Source: Gilliamella sp. wkB112 (GTDB taxonomy: Bacteria > Pseudomonadota > Gammaproteobacteria > Enterobacterales > Orbaceae). From it: a stretch of 64,000 bases of DNA. Under the pieces are notes generated by a model. It made no database searches. It worked only from the letters and a program-made list of their open reading frames with translations, and was not told where the DNA came from. Location: assembly GCF_001690685.1 (NCBI RefSeq), contig NZ_LZGL01000017.1:248001-312000 (forward strand). The letters are read 5' to 3'. The position numbers and the translations under genes are program-made. Shown here one piece after another: positions 1-10,692 of this stretch (position 1 is the first letter of the stretch; each line of letters begins with the position of its first letter).

Positions 1-1416
<1,416 letters not shown>

Positions 1417-1490
1417 ATATACAATACCTAATAACTAGTTAGATTACTAAATACCAAATAACTCGCAATGAGAAAACTAAGGAGAGAGTT

Positions 1491-2009
1491 ATGCCATTAT
1501 TAGATAGTTTTAAAGTTGATCATACCAAAATGAAAGCACCATTTGTACGTATTGCTAAAACCATGAAAACTCCTAAAGGGGATGATATTACGGTATTTGA
1601 TCTACGTTTTACCATTCCGAATCAGGCTCTGTTACCAGAAAAAGGAATCCATACCTTAGAACATTTATTTGCTGGTTTCATGCGTGACCACTTAAATAGT
1701 GATAAAGTTGAAATTATAGATATTTCGCCGATGGGTTGTCGAACCGGATTTTATATGAGCCTTATTGGTAAACCGAACGAATCAACAGTAGGTGATGCTT
1801 GGTTAAAATCAATGCATGATGTATTAAATGTAAAATCGCAACAAGATATCCCTGAATTAAATAAATATCAATGTGGTAGTTATAAAATGCACTCACTAGA
1901 TGAAGCAAAATCCATAGCTGAACAAGTAATTAACTCTGGGGTAAGTGTTTGCCACAATCAGGAGATTGCATTAACAGCTGAGCAATTAACCAAAATTAAT
2001 CATCGATAA
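1491..2009 (+). CDS. luxS: S-ribosylhomocysteine lyase LuxS (AI-2 synthase)
   Basis: LuxS cleaves S-ribosylhomocysteine to homocysteine and DPD, the precursor of autoinducer-2, in the activated methyl cycle. The protein is 172 residues, the usual family length. The metal ligands are visible as H54 and H58 in HTLEH and C128 in YQCGSY, and the catalytic cysteine as C83 in MGCRTGFY. The start is supported by a strong ribosome-binding site (AAGGAGAG) just upstream of ATG 1491. A small tautomerase gene follows after nine bases and probably shares the transcript. Well conserved and confidently identified. Confidence 0.97.
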   Translation: MPLLDSFKVDHTKMKAPFVRIAKTMKTPKGDDITVFDLRFTIPNQALLPEKGIHTLEHLFAGFMRDHLNSDKVEIIDISPMGCRTGFYMSLIGKPNESTVGDAWLKSMHDVLNVKSQQDIPELNKYQCGSYKMHSLDEAKSIAEQVINSGVSVCHNQEIALTAEQLTKINHR

Positions 2010-2018
2010 GGAAGTGAT

Positions 2019-2207
2019 ATGCCAAATGTAGTAATTGATTTTATAGAAGGACGCAGTGTTGAACAGAAAAGAGAGATGGCAAAGCGAGTAACCGATGCCA
2101 TTGTAGAAACCCTCAATTGTAAACGTGAAGCAGTACAAATAATCATGCACGAAATATCCACAGACCAAATTGCTAACGGTGGCATATTGCGTTGCGATAA
2201 AAATTAA
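2019..2207 (+). CDS. 4-oxalocrotonate tautomerase family protein
   Basis: A 62-residue member of the tautomerase superfamily. After removal of the initiator Met, the conserved catalytic Pro would be N-terminal (MPNVVIDFIEGRS). Length and the pattern of a beta strand, a helix (RSVEQKREMAKRVTDAI) and a second strand (AVQIIMHEI) fit the 4-OT fold, which usually assembles as a hexamer. The ribosome-binding site AAGGAAG precedes ATG 2019. It lies nine bases after luxS, so it is probably co-transcribed. The substrate is unknown; family members range from catechol-pathway enzymes to proteins of undefined role such as PptA. Confidence 0.9.
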   Translation: MPNVVIDFIEGRSVEQKREMAKRVTDAIVETLNCKREAVQIIMHEISTDQIANGGILRCDKN

Positions 2208-2246
2208 TAATAACTATTTGAGTCAAAAATTTTTATTGATATTCCT

Positions 2247-2285
2247 AATTAATCTCAAAATTCTAGATCCATTTTGGGATTAATT
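2247..2285. terminator. Inverted repeat after luxS-tautomerase, terminator-like
   Basis: Arms 2247-2260 and 2272-2285 pair over 14 positions with a single G-T wobble, around an 11-base loop. It sits between the convergent tautomerase and ribA genes. There is no long T tract, so termination efficiency is uncertain. Confidence 0.5.
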
Positions 2286-2367
2286 AGTTCTAACAGAGAA
2301 TCAATAACAGCTTAACTAAGCTATCTACTAACAGAATAAAACAACCTCATTAAGAATAACAAGTATC

Positions 2368-2973
2368 TTAATGATCACAATGATGAAGATGTAATAAATG
2401 CCCCATTTTGGTAACTTTAGTTTCTAAATAATGTTCATTATTTGGGTTCTCACCTACTTCTAAAGGGACTCTTTCGACGATTTCAATACCCGCTGCCTCT
2501 AATACTCTAATCTTCTCTGGATTATTGGTTAACAAACGAATCTGCGACACGCCTAATAAGGTCAACATGTCTGCACAAAGTGTAAAATCGCGTTCATCGG
2601 CAGCAAAACCTAATTGATGATTAGCTTCAACTGTATCAAACCCTTGATCTTGCAAAGCATAAGCCCTGATTTTATTGAGCAAACCAATATTACGCCCTTC
2701 TTGGCGATGATAGATTAAAATACCTTTGCCTGCTTTAGCTATTTGCTGCAACGCAGCTTCTAATTGGAAACCACAATCACAACGTAAACTATACAAAGCG
2801 TCCCCAGTTAAACACTCTGAATGAACTCGAGTTAACACTGGTTGCGAATCGTTGATATTACCAAATACTAATGCAGCGTGATCTTTACCTGTTGCAATTT
2901 CTTCAAAACCTACAATCTTAAAACATCCCCATTGAGTAGGTAGTTTCGCTTCTGCAACAAGTTTTATTTGCAT
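2368..2973 (-). CDS. ribA: GTP cyclohydrolase II (riboflavin biosynthesis)
   Basis: RibA opens the imidazole ring of GTP, releasing formate and pyrophosphate, as the first committed step of riboflavin synthesis. From the chosen ATG at 2973 the protein has 201 residues, and the zinc ligands fall at C54, C65 and C67 ([15 protein letters not shown]), the same numbering as in E. coli. A longer reading from a TTG at 2985 is possible, but the GGAG ribosome-binding site lies inside that extension, six bases before ATG 2973. The catalytic region [13 protein letters not shown] is intact. The gene is divergent from pgpB, as in E. coli. No FMN riboswitch is visible in the short upstream gap. Confidence 0.96.
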   Translation of the reverse strand: MQIKLVAEAKLPTQWGCFKIVGFEEIATGKDHAALVFGNINDSQPVLTRVHSECLTGDALYSLRCDCGFQLEAALQQIAKAGKGILIYHRQEGRNIGLLNKIRAYALQDQGFDTVEANHQLGFAADERDFTLCADMLTLLGVSQIRLLTNNPEKIRVLEAAGIEIVERVPLEVGENPNNEHYLETKVTKMGHLLHLHHCDH

Positions 2974-3070
2974 CATTATCTCCAACTTAAAAAAACATAG
3001 ATAATAAATTTATAAAACTAAATTTTATCTATGATAAAATAACTAAAAATTTGTTTAATTGAGTTTATAA

Positions 3071-3790
3071 ATGGGGTTTGTTATAAAAAAAACAATAGCT
3101 TTATTGGCTATTTTTTTAATTGTACCATTAGTTATCATAGTCGCCAATTGGCATTGGCAACCAGAGTCTATAGATCATACTTCTAAGTATTTTTTTTGGC
3201 TCACCGAAACTGCAAGTTACCCTTGGGCCATAATCACATCAACTACGTTGTTCTTATTATTTTGTGTATTAATACCAAACAAAAATCTTAAAAAAATTGT
3301 GCTCTTGTGGTTACTATTAACTACCGCTATCCTAGGTGGACAAATTATTAAATCAATTATCAAATCTCAAGCTGCTGAGTCTAGACCGTACGTATTATGG
3401 CTGACACAAAAATACAATATTAGTGATGAACATTTTTATGCGATTCCTAAAATAGAACGCCAAGAAATAATTCAGCATTTATTCAATGGATCTTCGACTA
3501 TTCCCAATTGGTTATCGCGACATTGGCAAAATGAAACTGGCTACGCTTTTCCATCCGGGCATACTTTATTCGCAACTACTTGGTCTTTTTTAGCCATTGT
3601 CTTATTAGGATTTAGACGTCATTATTTGATTGCTTCTATTCTAATCATATGGGCTGTACTCATGCAAATTAGTCGATTAATATTAGGAATGCATTATCCT
3701 GATGATTTAATTTTAGGAACTATAGTTGCGTGGGTTATCTCATTAATATGCTGTTTTTATGCTAGAAAATGGCTTATAGTAGATTCATAA
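3071..3790 (+). CDS. pgpB: PAP2-family lipid phosphatase PgpB
   Basis: An inner-membrane phosphatase acting on phosphatidylglycerol-phosphate and, in relatives, on undecaprenyl pyrophosphate and diacylglycerol pyrophosphate. The three PAP2 motifs are present: K98-x6-R105-P106, P161-S-G-H164, and S201-R-x5-H208-xxx-D212. Several hydrophobic segments are visible, beginning with residues 5-25 (IALLAIFLIVPLVIIVANW). The 239-residue length is close to the E. coli protein. Position next to ribA and ahead of lapA-lapB reproduces the E. coli order, which supports the pgpB name over a generic PAP2 label. Confidence 0.93.
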   Translation: MGFVIKKTIALLAIFLIVPLVIIVANWHWQPESIDHTSKYFFWLTETASYPWAIITSTTLFLLFCVLIPNKNLKKIVLLWLLLTTAILGGQIIKSIIKSQAAESRPYVLWLTQKYNISDEHFYAIPKIERQEIIQHLFNGSSTIPNWLSRHWQNETGYAFPSGHTLFATTWSFLAIVLLGFRRHYLIASILIIWAVLMQISRLILGMHYPDDLILGTIVAWVISLICCFYARKWLIVDS

Positions 3791-3795
3791 TTTTT

Positions 3796-3827
3796 AAATC
3801 TGCAATTTTGTAAAAATTTGCAGATTT
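3796..3827 (+). terminator. Hairpin between pgpB and lapA
   Basis: A perfect 10-bp stem (3796-3805 with 3818-3827, AAATCTGCAA/TTGCAGATTT) with a 12-base loop lies shortly after the pgpB stop. No long T run follows, so it may be a weak terminator or an mRNA-stabilising structure. Confidence 0.5.
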
Positions 3828-3872
3828 GATTTATACTTATGTGAAAAAAATAACAATAAAAAGGTTAGCATT

Positions 3873-4178
3873 ATGAAATTAGTTATATCGATTCTATTGA
3901 TAATTGTCATTTTTGCCATATCTATAACTATAGGTGCTGCTAATGATCAAGTGGTCACCTTTAATTATTTATTTGCCAAAGCAGAACTCCGTTTATCAGT
4001 TTTAATGGCGATTCTATTTGGTTCTGGTTTTATAGTCGGTTGGATATTGACAGGCATCTTCTTTATAAAATCTAAACTACAGCTTTCATCATCCAAACGA
4101 AAATTCAATAAATTACAAAAAAAATATGATGAAGAAGTAACCAGCAATAAAAAAATGAATTTAACTAACCCTAATTAA
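3873..4178 (+). CDS. lapA: Lipopolysaccharide assembly protein A (LapA/YciS)
   Basis: A small inner-membrane protein of 101 residues with two hydrophobic segments (about residues 2-24 and 42-65) followed by a basic, coiled-coil-prone cytoplasmic tail (SSSKRKFNKLQKKYDEEV). This is the architecture of LapA/YciS (DUF1049), which partners LapB in coordinating LPS assembly. ATG 3873 is preceded by AAGG. It lies 12 bases before lapB, as in other gammaproteobacteria. Sequence conservation in this family is modest, so the name rests on topology plus synteny. Confidence 0.88.
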   Translation: MKLVISILLIIVIFAISITIGAANDQVVTFNYLFAKAELRLSVLMAILFGSGFIVGWILTGIFFIKSKLQLSSSKRKFNKLQKKYDEEVTSNKKMNLTNPN

Positions 4179-4190
4179 GAATAGAAAATT

Positions 4191-5369
4191 ATGTTTGAAC
4201 TGTTATTTCTGTTACTGCCAATTGCTGCTGCATATGGTTGGTATATGGGTGACAGAAATGCAAAACAAAAATATTTAGATCAATCTAATCGGCTATCTCG
4301 TGAATATGTAGATGGTTTGAATTTTCTATTGTCTAATCAAAAAGACAAAGCAGTAGACCTTTTCTTAGACATGTTAAAAGAAGATGAAGGCACGCTTGAA
4401 GCTCATTTGACCCTTGGTAATTTATTTCGCTCCCGGGGTGAAGTTGATCGAGCTATTCGTATTCATCAGGCATTAATGGAAAGTTCTTCCTTAACCTTTG
4501 AACAACGTTTATTAGCTATTCAGCAACTAGGCCGCGATTATATGGTTGCTGGTCTATATGACCGAGCAGAAGAAATGTTCCTACAATTAACTGAAGAAGA
4601 AGACTTTCAACAATATGCACTTCAGCAACTTATTATCATCTATCAATCCACTAGTGAATGGTTAAATGCCATTAACGTCGCCACTAAATTAGTCAAACTT
4701 GGTAATGTAAAATATAAAACTAATATTGCCCAATTCTATTGTGAACTTGCTGCATTAGCCATCGCCAACGATGACCTTGAAAAAGCCTATAACCTACTAC
4801 TAAAATCTGCTGCAGCCGATGCGATGTGTGCTCGCACCTCTTTAATGCTAGGTCGAGTGTTAATGGTACAAGATAAAACCGAACAAGCAATTCTTACTTT
4901 AAGACAAATACTTGATCAAGATAAAGCATTCATTGGTGAAGCTCTGCCATTACTCAAAGATTGCTATATGCAGTTAAATCAACCACAAGAATTGCAACAA
5001 TTTTTAAAATTATGTGTGGATCAAGATACGGGTAATGTCGCCGAACTAATGCTGGCAGATATCGTTGAACAACAAAAAGGTTTAGATTCAGCTCAATATT
5101 ATTTGTACCGAGAATTAATTAAGCATCCAAACTTAAAAGGATTTTATCGTTTAATGGACTACCATGTCGCCGATGCTGAAGAAGGTAGAGCCAAAGAAAG
5201 CCTACTCTTATTACGTAATATGGTGGGCGAACAAATTAAATCTGTACCTAATTACCGCTGCACCAAATGTGGTTTCACGGTTAATTCTATTTACTGGTTA
5301 TGCCCTGCTTGTCGTTCTTGGTCAACGATTAAACCAGTCCGTGATTTTGAACACCTTTCTGATAACTAA
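4191..5369 (+). CDS. lapB: Lipopolysaccharide assembly protein B (LapB/YciM)
   Basis: LapB is a membrane-anchored TPR protein that regulates LPS synthesis by directing LpxC to FtsH proteolysis. The 392-residue protein has an N-terminal membrane anchor (residues 1-18), a series of TPR-like helical pairs (about 35-330), and a C-terminal rubredoxin-like metal site at C357, C360, C371 and C374 (CTKCG, CPAC). All four cysteines are present. It follows lapA closely and is followed 11 bases later by ycfH, so these genes are probably one transcript. In E. coli pyrF and yciH follow lapB; here ycfH and roxA do. Confidence 0.95.
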   Translation: MFELLFLLLPIAAAYGWYMGDRNAKQKYLDQSNRLSREYVDGLNFLLSNQKDKAVDLFLDMLKEDEGTLEAHLTLGNLFRSRGEVDRAIRIHQALMESSSLTFEQRLLAIQQLGRDYMVAGLYDRAEEMFLQLTEEEDFQQYALQQLIIIYQSTSEWLNAINVATKLVKLGNVKYKTNIAQFYCELAALAIANDDLEKAYNLLLKSAAADAMCARTSLMLGRVLMVQDKTEQAILTLRQILDQDKAFIGEALPLLKDCYMQLNQPQELQQFLKLCVDQDTGNVAELMLADIVEQQKGLDSAQYYLYRELIKHPNLKGFYRLMDYHVADAEEGRAKESLLLLRNMVGEQIKSVPNYRCTKCGFTVNSIYWLCPACRSWSTIKPVRDFEHLSDN

Positions 5370-5380
5370 AAGAGTTCTTT

Positions 5381-6163
5381 ATGTTTTTAATTGATTCGCA
5401 CTGTCATTTAGATAGTTTGGACTTTAGTTCTAGATCTATTGATGATGTAATACAAACTGCTTTGCACAATGATGTAAAGCATTGCTTAAGCGTGGCAACA
5501 ACACTTTCTGGTTACCAATCAATGAAGTGTATGCTCGTGCCTTATCAAAAACAATGTTCTCTCTCATGTGGCATTCATCCACTCAATCTAGATGATGAAG
5601 TTTATGATGCAGCACGCTTTGAAACTTTAGCTCAAGAACCGAATGTCGTCGCTCTTGGTGAAACCGGTCTTGATTACTATTACCAACAAGATAACATTGA
5701 ACAACAACAGTATATCTTCAAAGAACATATTCGACTAGGTAGAAAATTAAGTAAACCGGTAATTGTACATACGCGTAATGCGCGGCAAGATACCTTAACC
5801 ATATTAAAACAACAACATGTCCATTCTGGAGTGTTGCACTGTTTTACTGAGGATCTTGATACCGCCAAGCAACTATTAGACTTAGGATTTTATATCTCGT
5901 TTTCAGGCATTCTTACATTCAAAAATGCTGAAAGTATAAGAGAAGTGGCTAGATACGTACCACTTGATCGTATTTTAGTTGAAACAGATTCACCTTATCT
6001 GGCACCAGTGCCATATCGAGGTAAACAAAATCAACCCGCATATGTTCGTGAAGTAGCTAGTTACTTAGCCACTTTAAAAGGTATCGATTTAGAACAAATT
6101 GCTCAGCAAACTACCAATAATTTTTGTCAATTATTCAACCCACAAGGGGGATTAAATGCATAA
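5381..6163 (+). CDS. ycfH: TatD-family metal-dependent hydrolase YcfH
   Basis: A 260-residue TatD-type amidohydrolase, most like the YcfH subgroup of putative DNases and D-aminoacyl-tRNA deacylase relatives. The metal-binding H7 and H9 (DSHCHLD), the ALGETGLDYYY segment, VIVHTR, VLHCFTED and VETDSPYLAP motifs are all present and closely match YcfH rather than TatD or YjjV. ATG 5381 lies 11 bases after lapB. The end overlaps the start of roxA by eight bases, implying translational coupling. The physiological substrate of YcfH proteins is not well settled. Confidence 0.92.
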   Translation: MFLIDSHCHLDSLDFSSRSIDDVIQTALHNDVKHCLSVATTLSGYQSMKCMLVPYQKQCSLSCGIHPLNLDDEVYDAARFETLAQEPNVVALGETGLDYYYQQDNIEQQQYIFKEHIRLGRKLSKPVIVHTRNARQDTLTILKQQHVHSGVLHCFTEDLDTAKQLLDLGFYISFSGILTFKNAESIREVARYVPLDRILVETDSPYLAPVPYRGKQNQPAYVREVASYLATLKGIDLEQIAQQTTNNFCQLFNPQGGLNA

Positions 6164-7271
6164 CAAGTTAACCATAGACTGGGATGATTTCCTAACCAAT
6201 TATTGGCAAAAAAAACCGGTTATTTTACGTGATGCTTTTGCTAATTTTAGTGATCCCATAACCCCCGACGAGCTAGCTGGATTAGCCATGGAAGAAGAGA
6301 TAGAAAGCCGCATTGTGTCAAATAAAAACGGTATTTGGGATGCTAAATTCGGGCCTTTTATTGATTATAACAATTTAGGTGAAGATCACTGGAGTTTGCT
6401 AGTCCAAGCGGTGGATCACTGGCACGAACAAGCAGCAACATTAGTTGAACCATTCAAATGCCTACCGCAATGGCAATTTGAAGATTTAATGATTTCCTAT
6501 GCAACTCAAGGTGCCGGTGTGGGCCCGCATATTGATAACTATGATGTTTTTATCATTCAAGGCATGGGCAGCAGACGTTGGCAAGTGGGTGATCGTAACC
6601 CTAATTATAAGCAATTTAGTGCTCATAAAGCATTGTTACATGTAGAAGACTACCAGCCAATCATTGATGAAGAGATCACCTCCGGTGATATTTTATATAT
6701 TCCTATAGGATTCCCACATAATGGGGTCTCAATTGGTGAATCATTAAGTTATTCAGTAGGGTTTAGAACCCAAACTTCCCAAGAGTTATTAAGTAATTTT
6801 GCAGATTATATTATTGATAATTTACCTGATGGCATCTTTTATCAAGATCCTAATCTGAAATTATCAAGTGATGCCTATCGGATTCAGCCTTATGAACTAA
6901 CAAAATTACAAGATCAAATGATTGAGTTAATTAATAACCCAAAACTATTTAATGATTGGTTTGGTAAATACATAACGTTACCGATGCATGAGTTGAATAT
7001 TGTACCAGTGGAACCCGCCTACTCATCTGAGGAATTTGTATCATTACTACAATCCGGCCTCGAATTATACCGAGTACCTAGTATTCGTATTCTAAAAATC
7101 GGTGATTATGGTTACATTCACGGTGAAAAAATTGCTTTACCAATGCCAATTATTGATGTTTTATGTGCTAACGAAATACTTTACTACGAACAGCTAGCCG
7201 ATAAAACGACACTTGAAGTCATGCTTAACCTTGTTAATCGAGGCTATTGGTATTTTGCAGAACAACAATAA
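6156..7271 (+). CDS. roxA: Ribosomal protein L16 arginine hydroxylase RoxA (YcfD)
   Basis: RoxA is an Fe(II)/2-oxoglutarate JmjC-type oxygenase that hydroxylates an arginine of ribosomal protein L16. The facial-triad residues are visible at H125, D127 (GPHIDNYDVF) and H188 (GFPHNG), almost the same numbering as the 373-residue E. coli enzyme; this protein has 371 residues. The substrate-binding stretch GSRRWQVGDR is present. Its start overlaps ycfH by eight bases. A C-terminal winged-helix-like region completes the family architecture. Identification is strong. Confidence 0.93.
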   Translation: MHNKLTIDWDDFLTNYWQKKPVILRDAFANFSDPITPDELAGLAMEEEIESRIVSNKNGIWDAKFGPFIDYNNLGEDHWSLLVQAVDHWHEQAATLVEPFKCLPQWQFEDLMISYATQGAGVGPHIDNYDVFIIQGMGSRRWQVGDRNPNYKQFSAHKALLHVEDYQPIIDEEITSGDILYIPIGFPHNGVSIGESLSYSVGFRTQTSQELLSNFADYIIDNLPDGIFYQDPNLKLSSDAYRIQPYELTKLQDQMIELINNPKLFNDWFGKYITLPMHELNIVPVEPAYSSEEFVSLLQSGLELYRVPSIRILKIGDYGYIHGEKIALPMPIIDVLCANEILYYEQLADKTTLEVMLNLVNRGYWYFAEQQ

Positions 7272-7279
7272 TTATTCAC

Positions 7280-7305
7280 AACCGCTGATGCAATTATCGG
7301 CGGTT
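7280..7305 (+). terminator. Rho-independent terminator after roxA
   Basis: A 10-bp stem (7280-7289 with 7296-7305, AACCGCTGAT/ATCGGCGGTT, one G-T wobble) with a 6-base loop lies nine bases after the roxA stop. Only three T residues end the structure. It probably closes the pgpB-roxA transcript. Confidence 0.65.
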
Positions 7306-7594
7306 TAATCCACTACTACAAATTATTACATTTTGTTACCTAATAACTCAGCTAATATATTGTCACTACTACTTATCCAGCTAACCCTTTTACAACTAAT
7401 AGATTAAATAGTTATAGTTTGCCTAATAAATTTTGAGTAAAAAAAATAGATTTTTTACCGTTTTAATTTGGATTTTTAAAACTTTTAAGTATATACTTGC
7501 CAGCGCTTTTAAATCCCTCCTGTTTAACAATGCGTTAAACGTCTACAACAGCTTAGTTTAAGCAACTATTTATCTTCAAAAACTAGAGGTTAAC
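7306..7594 (+). promoter_or_regulatory. Intergenic region with a possible promoter for the MFS gene
   Basis: The 323-base gap after roxA holds the hairpin above and no convincing gene. A plausible sigma-70 promoter is TTGGAT (7468-7473), an 18-base spacer, and TATACT (7492-7497). A ribosome-binding site (AGAGGT) then precedes ATG 7595. The promoter call is inspection only. Confidence 0.35.
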
Positions 7595-8836
7595 ATGAAA
7601 ACTGAAGCAAACTTAGTGAAGCAAGCAGAAAGTGAGAGCGAGCATACAACACCTTATCAAAAGAGAACACTTTTTGCTTCAACTGTTGGTTATGCCTTGG
7701 ATGGCATGGATATGATGATTTTAGGTGTTTGTTTTAGCCTGATTTCAGCTAGCTTTAACCTTACCAAAACAGACCTAGGTACTTTAACCTCAGTAACCCT
7801 ATTAGGTGCAGTACTTGGAGGCATCTTATTTGGAGTACTGGCCGACAAATATGGACGGGTTAAAGTTTTTTCATGGACGATTTTAATCTTTTCTCTGTTT
7901 ACTGGTTTATGTGCAATTTCTCCTAACTATGAGAGTTTTTTAATTTTTCGTTTTTTAAGTGGCTTGGGTCTTGGTGGTGAATTTGGAATTGGCATGACTC
8001 TAGTTTCAGAAAGTTGGCCTAAAAACAAGCGGTCACGGGCTACTTCAATTGTAGCTCTAGGTTTTCAAGTTGGTATAATTCTAGCCGCATTAACTGTTAA
8101 TTTTGTCGGTGAGATTCATGGTTGGCGTTGGGCTTTTGCTATGGGCGTGTTACCTGCCCTATTTGTAGCTTGGACGCGTAAAGGTTTAAAAGAACCAGAA
8201 ATTTGGCAAAATATCAAAGACCAAAATAAAAATAAAGTGGCGATTAGCAAACTGTTTAAAAACCCAAGGACTACCGCTACTACCATTGGTTTAACTATAG
8301 CTTGTGCAGTACAGAATTTTGGCTTTTATGGACTAATGGTGTGGATGCCAAATATGATTGCCACTGAACTTAAACTACCATTTAAAAATACCATGAATTG
8401 GACCATTTCTACCACTATTGGCATGTCACTGGGGATTTTAGTTTTTGGTTGGTTATGTGACAAATTTGGTCGGCGTCCTGCTTATATTGTGTTCTTATTA
8501 ATCTCAGCTATATCTATATGGTTTTATTTCCACCAAACCGACATGGTTGTGTTAATTATATTTGGCTCAGCAATTGGCTTTTTCGTAAATGGTATGATGG
8601 GTGGTTATGGCGCATTATTAGCAGAACATTACCCAACAGACGCTCGTTCAAGTGCCGAAAATATTATTTTTAATGTTGGCCGTGGTATCGCCGGAATATC
8701 CCAAGTACTAATCGCTTATTTAGCTACTGTTTATTCGATTAGTTATGCGCTAGCTTTACTCTCTGCTACCTATTTACTATCTGCAGCAGCATTTGTATTC
8801 CTTATTCCAGAAACTAAAGGTAAAGTATTAGAATAA
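7595..8836 (+). CDS. MFS transporter, AAHS-like (aromatic acid/organic anion symporter type)
   Basis: A 413-residue, 12-helix major facilitator. The loop 2-3 signature GVLADKYGRVKVF and its repeat in the second half (WLCDKFGRRPAY) are intact. The DGMDMMILG motif in helix 1 and the GEFGIGMTLVSESWP stretch are typical of the aromatic acid/H+ symporter and related sugar-acid carrier subfamily, so a carboxylate substrate is plausible. Specificity cannot be read from the sequence, and the neighbouring genes give no pathway. It has its own upstream region and a downstream hairpin, so it is probably transcribed alone. Confidence 0.85.
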   Translation: MKTEANLVKQAESESEHTTPYQKRTLFASTVGYALDGMDMMILGVCFSLISASFNLTKTDLGTLTSVTLLGAVLGGILFGVLADKYGRVKVFSWTILIFSLFTGLCAISPNYESFLIFRFLSGLGLGGEFGIGMTLVSESWPKNKRSRATSIVALGFQVGIILAALTVNFVGEIHGWRWAFAMGVLPALFVAWTRKGLKEPEIWQNIKDQNKNKVAISKLFKNPRTTATTIGLTIACAVQNFGFYGLMVWMPNMIATELKLPFKNTMNWTISTTIGMSLGILVFGWLCDKFGRRPAYIVFLLISAISIWFYFHQTDMVVLIIFGSAIGFFVNGMMGGYGALLAEHYPTDARSSAENIIFNVGRGIAGISQVLIAYLATVYSISYALALLSATYLLSAAAFVFLIPETKGKVLE

Positions 8837-8856
8837 ATATATTAGAATAGTTGATT

Positions 8857-8880
8857 AAAACAGGGATAATGCCCTGTTTT
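8857..8880. terminator. Bidirectional terminator between convergent genes
   Basis: A perfect 9-bp stem (8857-8865 with 8872-8880, AAAACAGGG/CCCTGTTTT) with a 6-base loop. The A and T ends give a U-rich tail in both directions, and it sits between the converging MFS and lipoprotein genes. Confidence 0.8.
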
Positions 8881-8887
8881 CCATATT

Positions 8888-9424
8888 TTATTTATCTGAA
8901 TTATCTTTACAATCACTAGGTTTTATATTCAAACTCAACACATTTTCGTCATTGATATAGTAATTATTGCTAACACCATCTGTGAATACTAGTTGTAATG
9001 CTTTCATAGTAGCATCTTTACCACAATAAAGCGCTAATAGATTATTTAACATCGCTTTTTGCGTATCAGCGTTTTGTAAAGAATCTTTGGTCATACCAAC
9101 AACTGTATATTTATAACTAATTATATTGTTGTCATTAGTCACATCAACCAAGGTAGTATTACCGTCAAAGACTACTGGTAATTGTTTTTTTATGCCGTTA
9201 ATCACTTCATCTTGAGCAACTTTGTAATTGCCATCTTTGATTTTATTAATAGCATCTTCGCTTGCGGTTTGAGTTCGGGCAAACAAATCTTTGGCTTTGT
9301 CGTTAATATCGGCACTAGTTTGTTCAACCTTTTGTTTAATATCACTAACTGTAGATTTTGAATTATCACAATTAACCAAAAACAAGCCCATCATTGCTAA
9401 TGTTATTACTTTAAAAATTTTCAT
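8888..9424 (-). CDS. Small lipoprotein, paralogue of the 10.7-11.2 kb gene
   Basis: A 178-residue predicted lipoprotein: a hydrophobic signal peptide ends in a lipobox (FLVNC, cysteine at residue 19). After a low-complexity, helix-prone region (Asp, Lys, Ala-rich, about 22-75) comes a globular part with strands around YKYTVVGMT and a C-terminal NYYINDENVLSLNIKPSDC segment. The same arrangement and many identical residues recur in the lipoprotein at 10693-11154. ATG 9424 has a good ribosome-binding site (AAGGAAAA). No function is recognised. Confidence 0.8.
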   Translation of the reverse strand: MKIFKVITLAMMGLFLVNCDNSKSTVSDIKQKVEQTSADINDKAKDLFARTQTASEDAINKIKDGNYKVAQDEVINGIKKQLPVVFDGNTTLVDVTNDNNIISYKYTVVGMTKDSLQNADTQKAMLNNLLALYCGKDATMKALQLVFTDGVSNNYYINDENVLSLNIKPSDCKDNSDK

Positions 9425-9563
9425 TATTTTTCCTTAAAGGATCTGTATTTAATATTGATACTATGATCAATAATTAAAAGAAAATGTACTAAAAACAAAT
9501 TAATAATTAAAAATTGCACAACAGAAAAGCAATAACTTGCTCTTATATTATGCAAGATAATCA

Positions 9564-10451
9564 TTAATTAGTATGTAAACCACCAGTAACACCATAGGTT
9601 TCGGCAGTGGTATAGCTAGATTCTTCAGAAGCTAAATGCACATATACGCCACTCAGCTCAACTGGTTGACCGGCACGTTCTAATGGCGTTTGTTTACCAA
9701 ATTCTGGTATAACCTCACTAGGTTGACCGCCGCAAATTTGTAGTGGAGTCCACACTGGTCCCGGAGCTACACAATTTACACGAATACCTTTATGCCCCAA
9801 TTGTTTAGCTAGTCCACGTGTAAACGCAATAATTGCAGATTTAGTTGATGCATAATCTAACAAATTGGCACCTGGCTGGAAGGCCTGAACAGACGAAGTA
9901 GTAATGATGGTTGAACCAGGTTTTAAATAACCCAATGCAGCTTTAGTTACCCAAAACATCGAGAACACATTAATTTCGAAAGTTTTTTTAAGTTGTTCTG
10001 TAGTCAAGTCCATAATGTCTTCAACTGCAGTTTGTTTACCGGCCACCAAGGTTAAATTATCTAAACCGCCAAGTTTATGGTGTGCTTCTTCAACTAACTT
10101 CTTACAGAAAGTCTCATCACTTAGATCACCCGGAATTAACACAGCTTTACGGCCTGCAGCTTCAATGACTTTAGCCACTTCCTCTGCATCTTTTTGCTCA
10201 TAAGGAAGATAGTTTATAGCAACATCCGCCCCTTCTTTAGCATAGGCGATAACTGCTGCCCGACCAATACCAGAATCGCCACCAGTTACTAACATTTTAC
10301 GACCAACTAAACGTTGATGACCAGTGTAACTTTTTTCACCACAATCAGGAATAGGTGACATTTCACATTGTAAAGCTGGGGCCGGCTGTTTTTGTTTTGG
10401 AAATTTATCGTGATAATATTTGGAAATTGGATTGTACGTTTGTTTACTCAT
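9564..10451 (-). CDS. yghA: SDR-family oxidoreductase, YghA-like
   Basis: A 295-residue short-chain dehydrogenase of the YghA group, longer than classical SDRs because of an N-terminal extension ([14 protein letters not shown]...). The NAD(P)-binding motif TGGDSGIG, the NAG-equivalent LVAGKQ, and the catalytic Ser with YxxxK (DYASTKSA) are intact. The C-terminus GVTGGLHTN matches E. coli YghA in style. The ribosome-binding site AGGAG precedes ATG 10451. E. coli YghA is an aldehyde/glyoxal-active reductase, but substrate use here is inference. Small lipoprotein genes lie on both sides on the same strand. Confidence 0.9.
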   Translation of the reverse strand: MSKQTYNPISKYYHDKFPKQKQPAPALQCEMSPIPDCGEKSYTGHQRLVGRKMLVTGGDSGIGRAAVIAYAKEGADVAINYLPYEQKDAEEVAKVIEAAGRKAVLIPGDLSDETFCKKLVEEAHHKLGGLDNLTLVAGKQTAVEDIMDLTTEQLKKTFEINVFSMFWVTKAALGYLKPGSTIITTSSVQAFQPGANLLDYASTKSAIIAFTRGLAKQLGHKGIRVNCVAPGPVWTPLQICGGQPSEVIPEFGKQTPLERAGQPVELSGVYVHLASEESSYTTAETYGVTGGLHTN

Positions 10452-10692
10452 AATTTTCTCCTAAGTTAAACATGCATTTATAAAAAATCAATATAACTTA
10501 AACAAAATCAATTAACTAACCACAAAATCCTATTGTCGGGAATATTCTACATCTGTAAAATATATAATTGATCTAAACGACTAGACTAGATTATTGTTAA
10601 TGTAATCCTCCTGCTTAAAAGCCAATAAAAACAAATTTGGGTATAATTATAGCTTTAAAAAAAAGAAAAATACTTATCACTATCAAAGCTAA

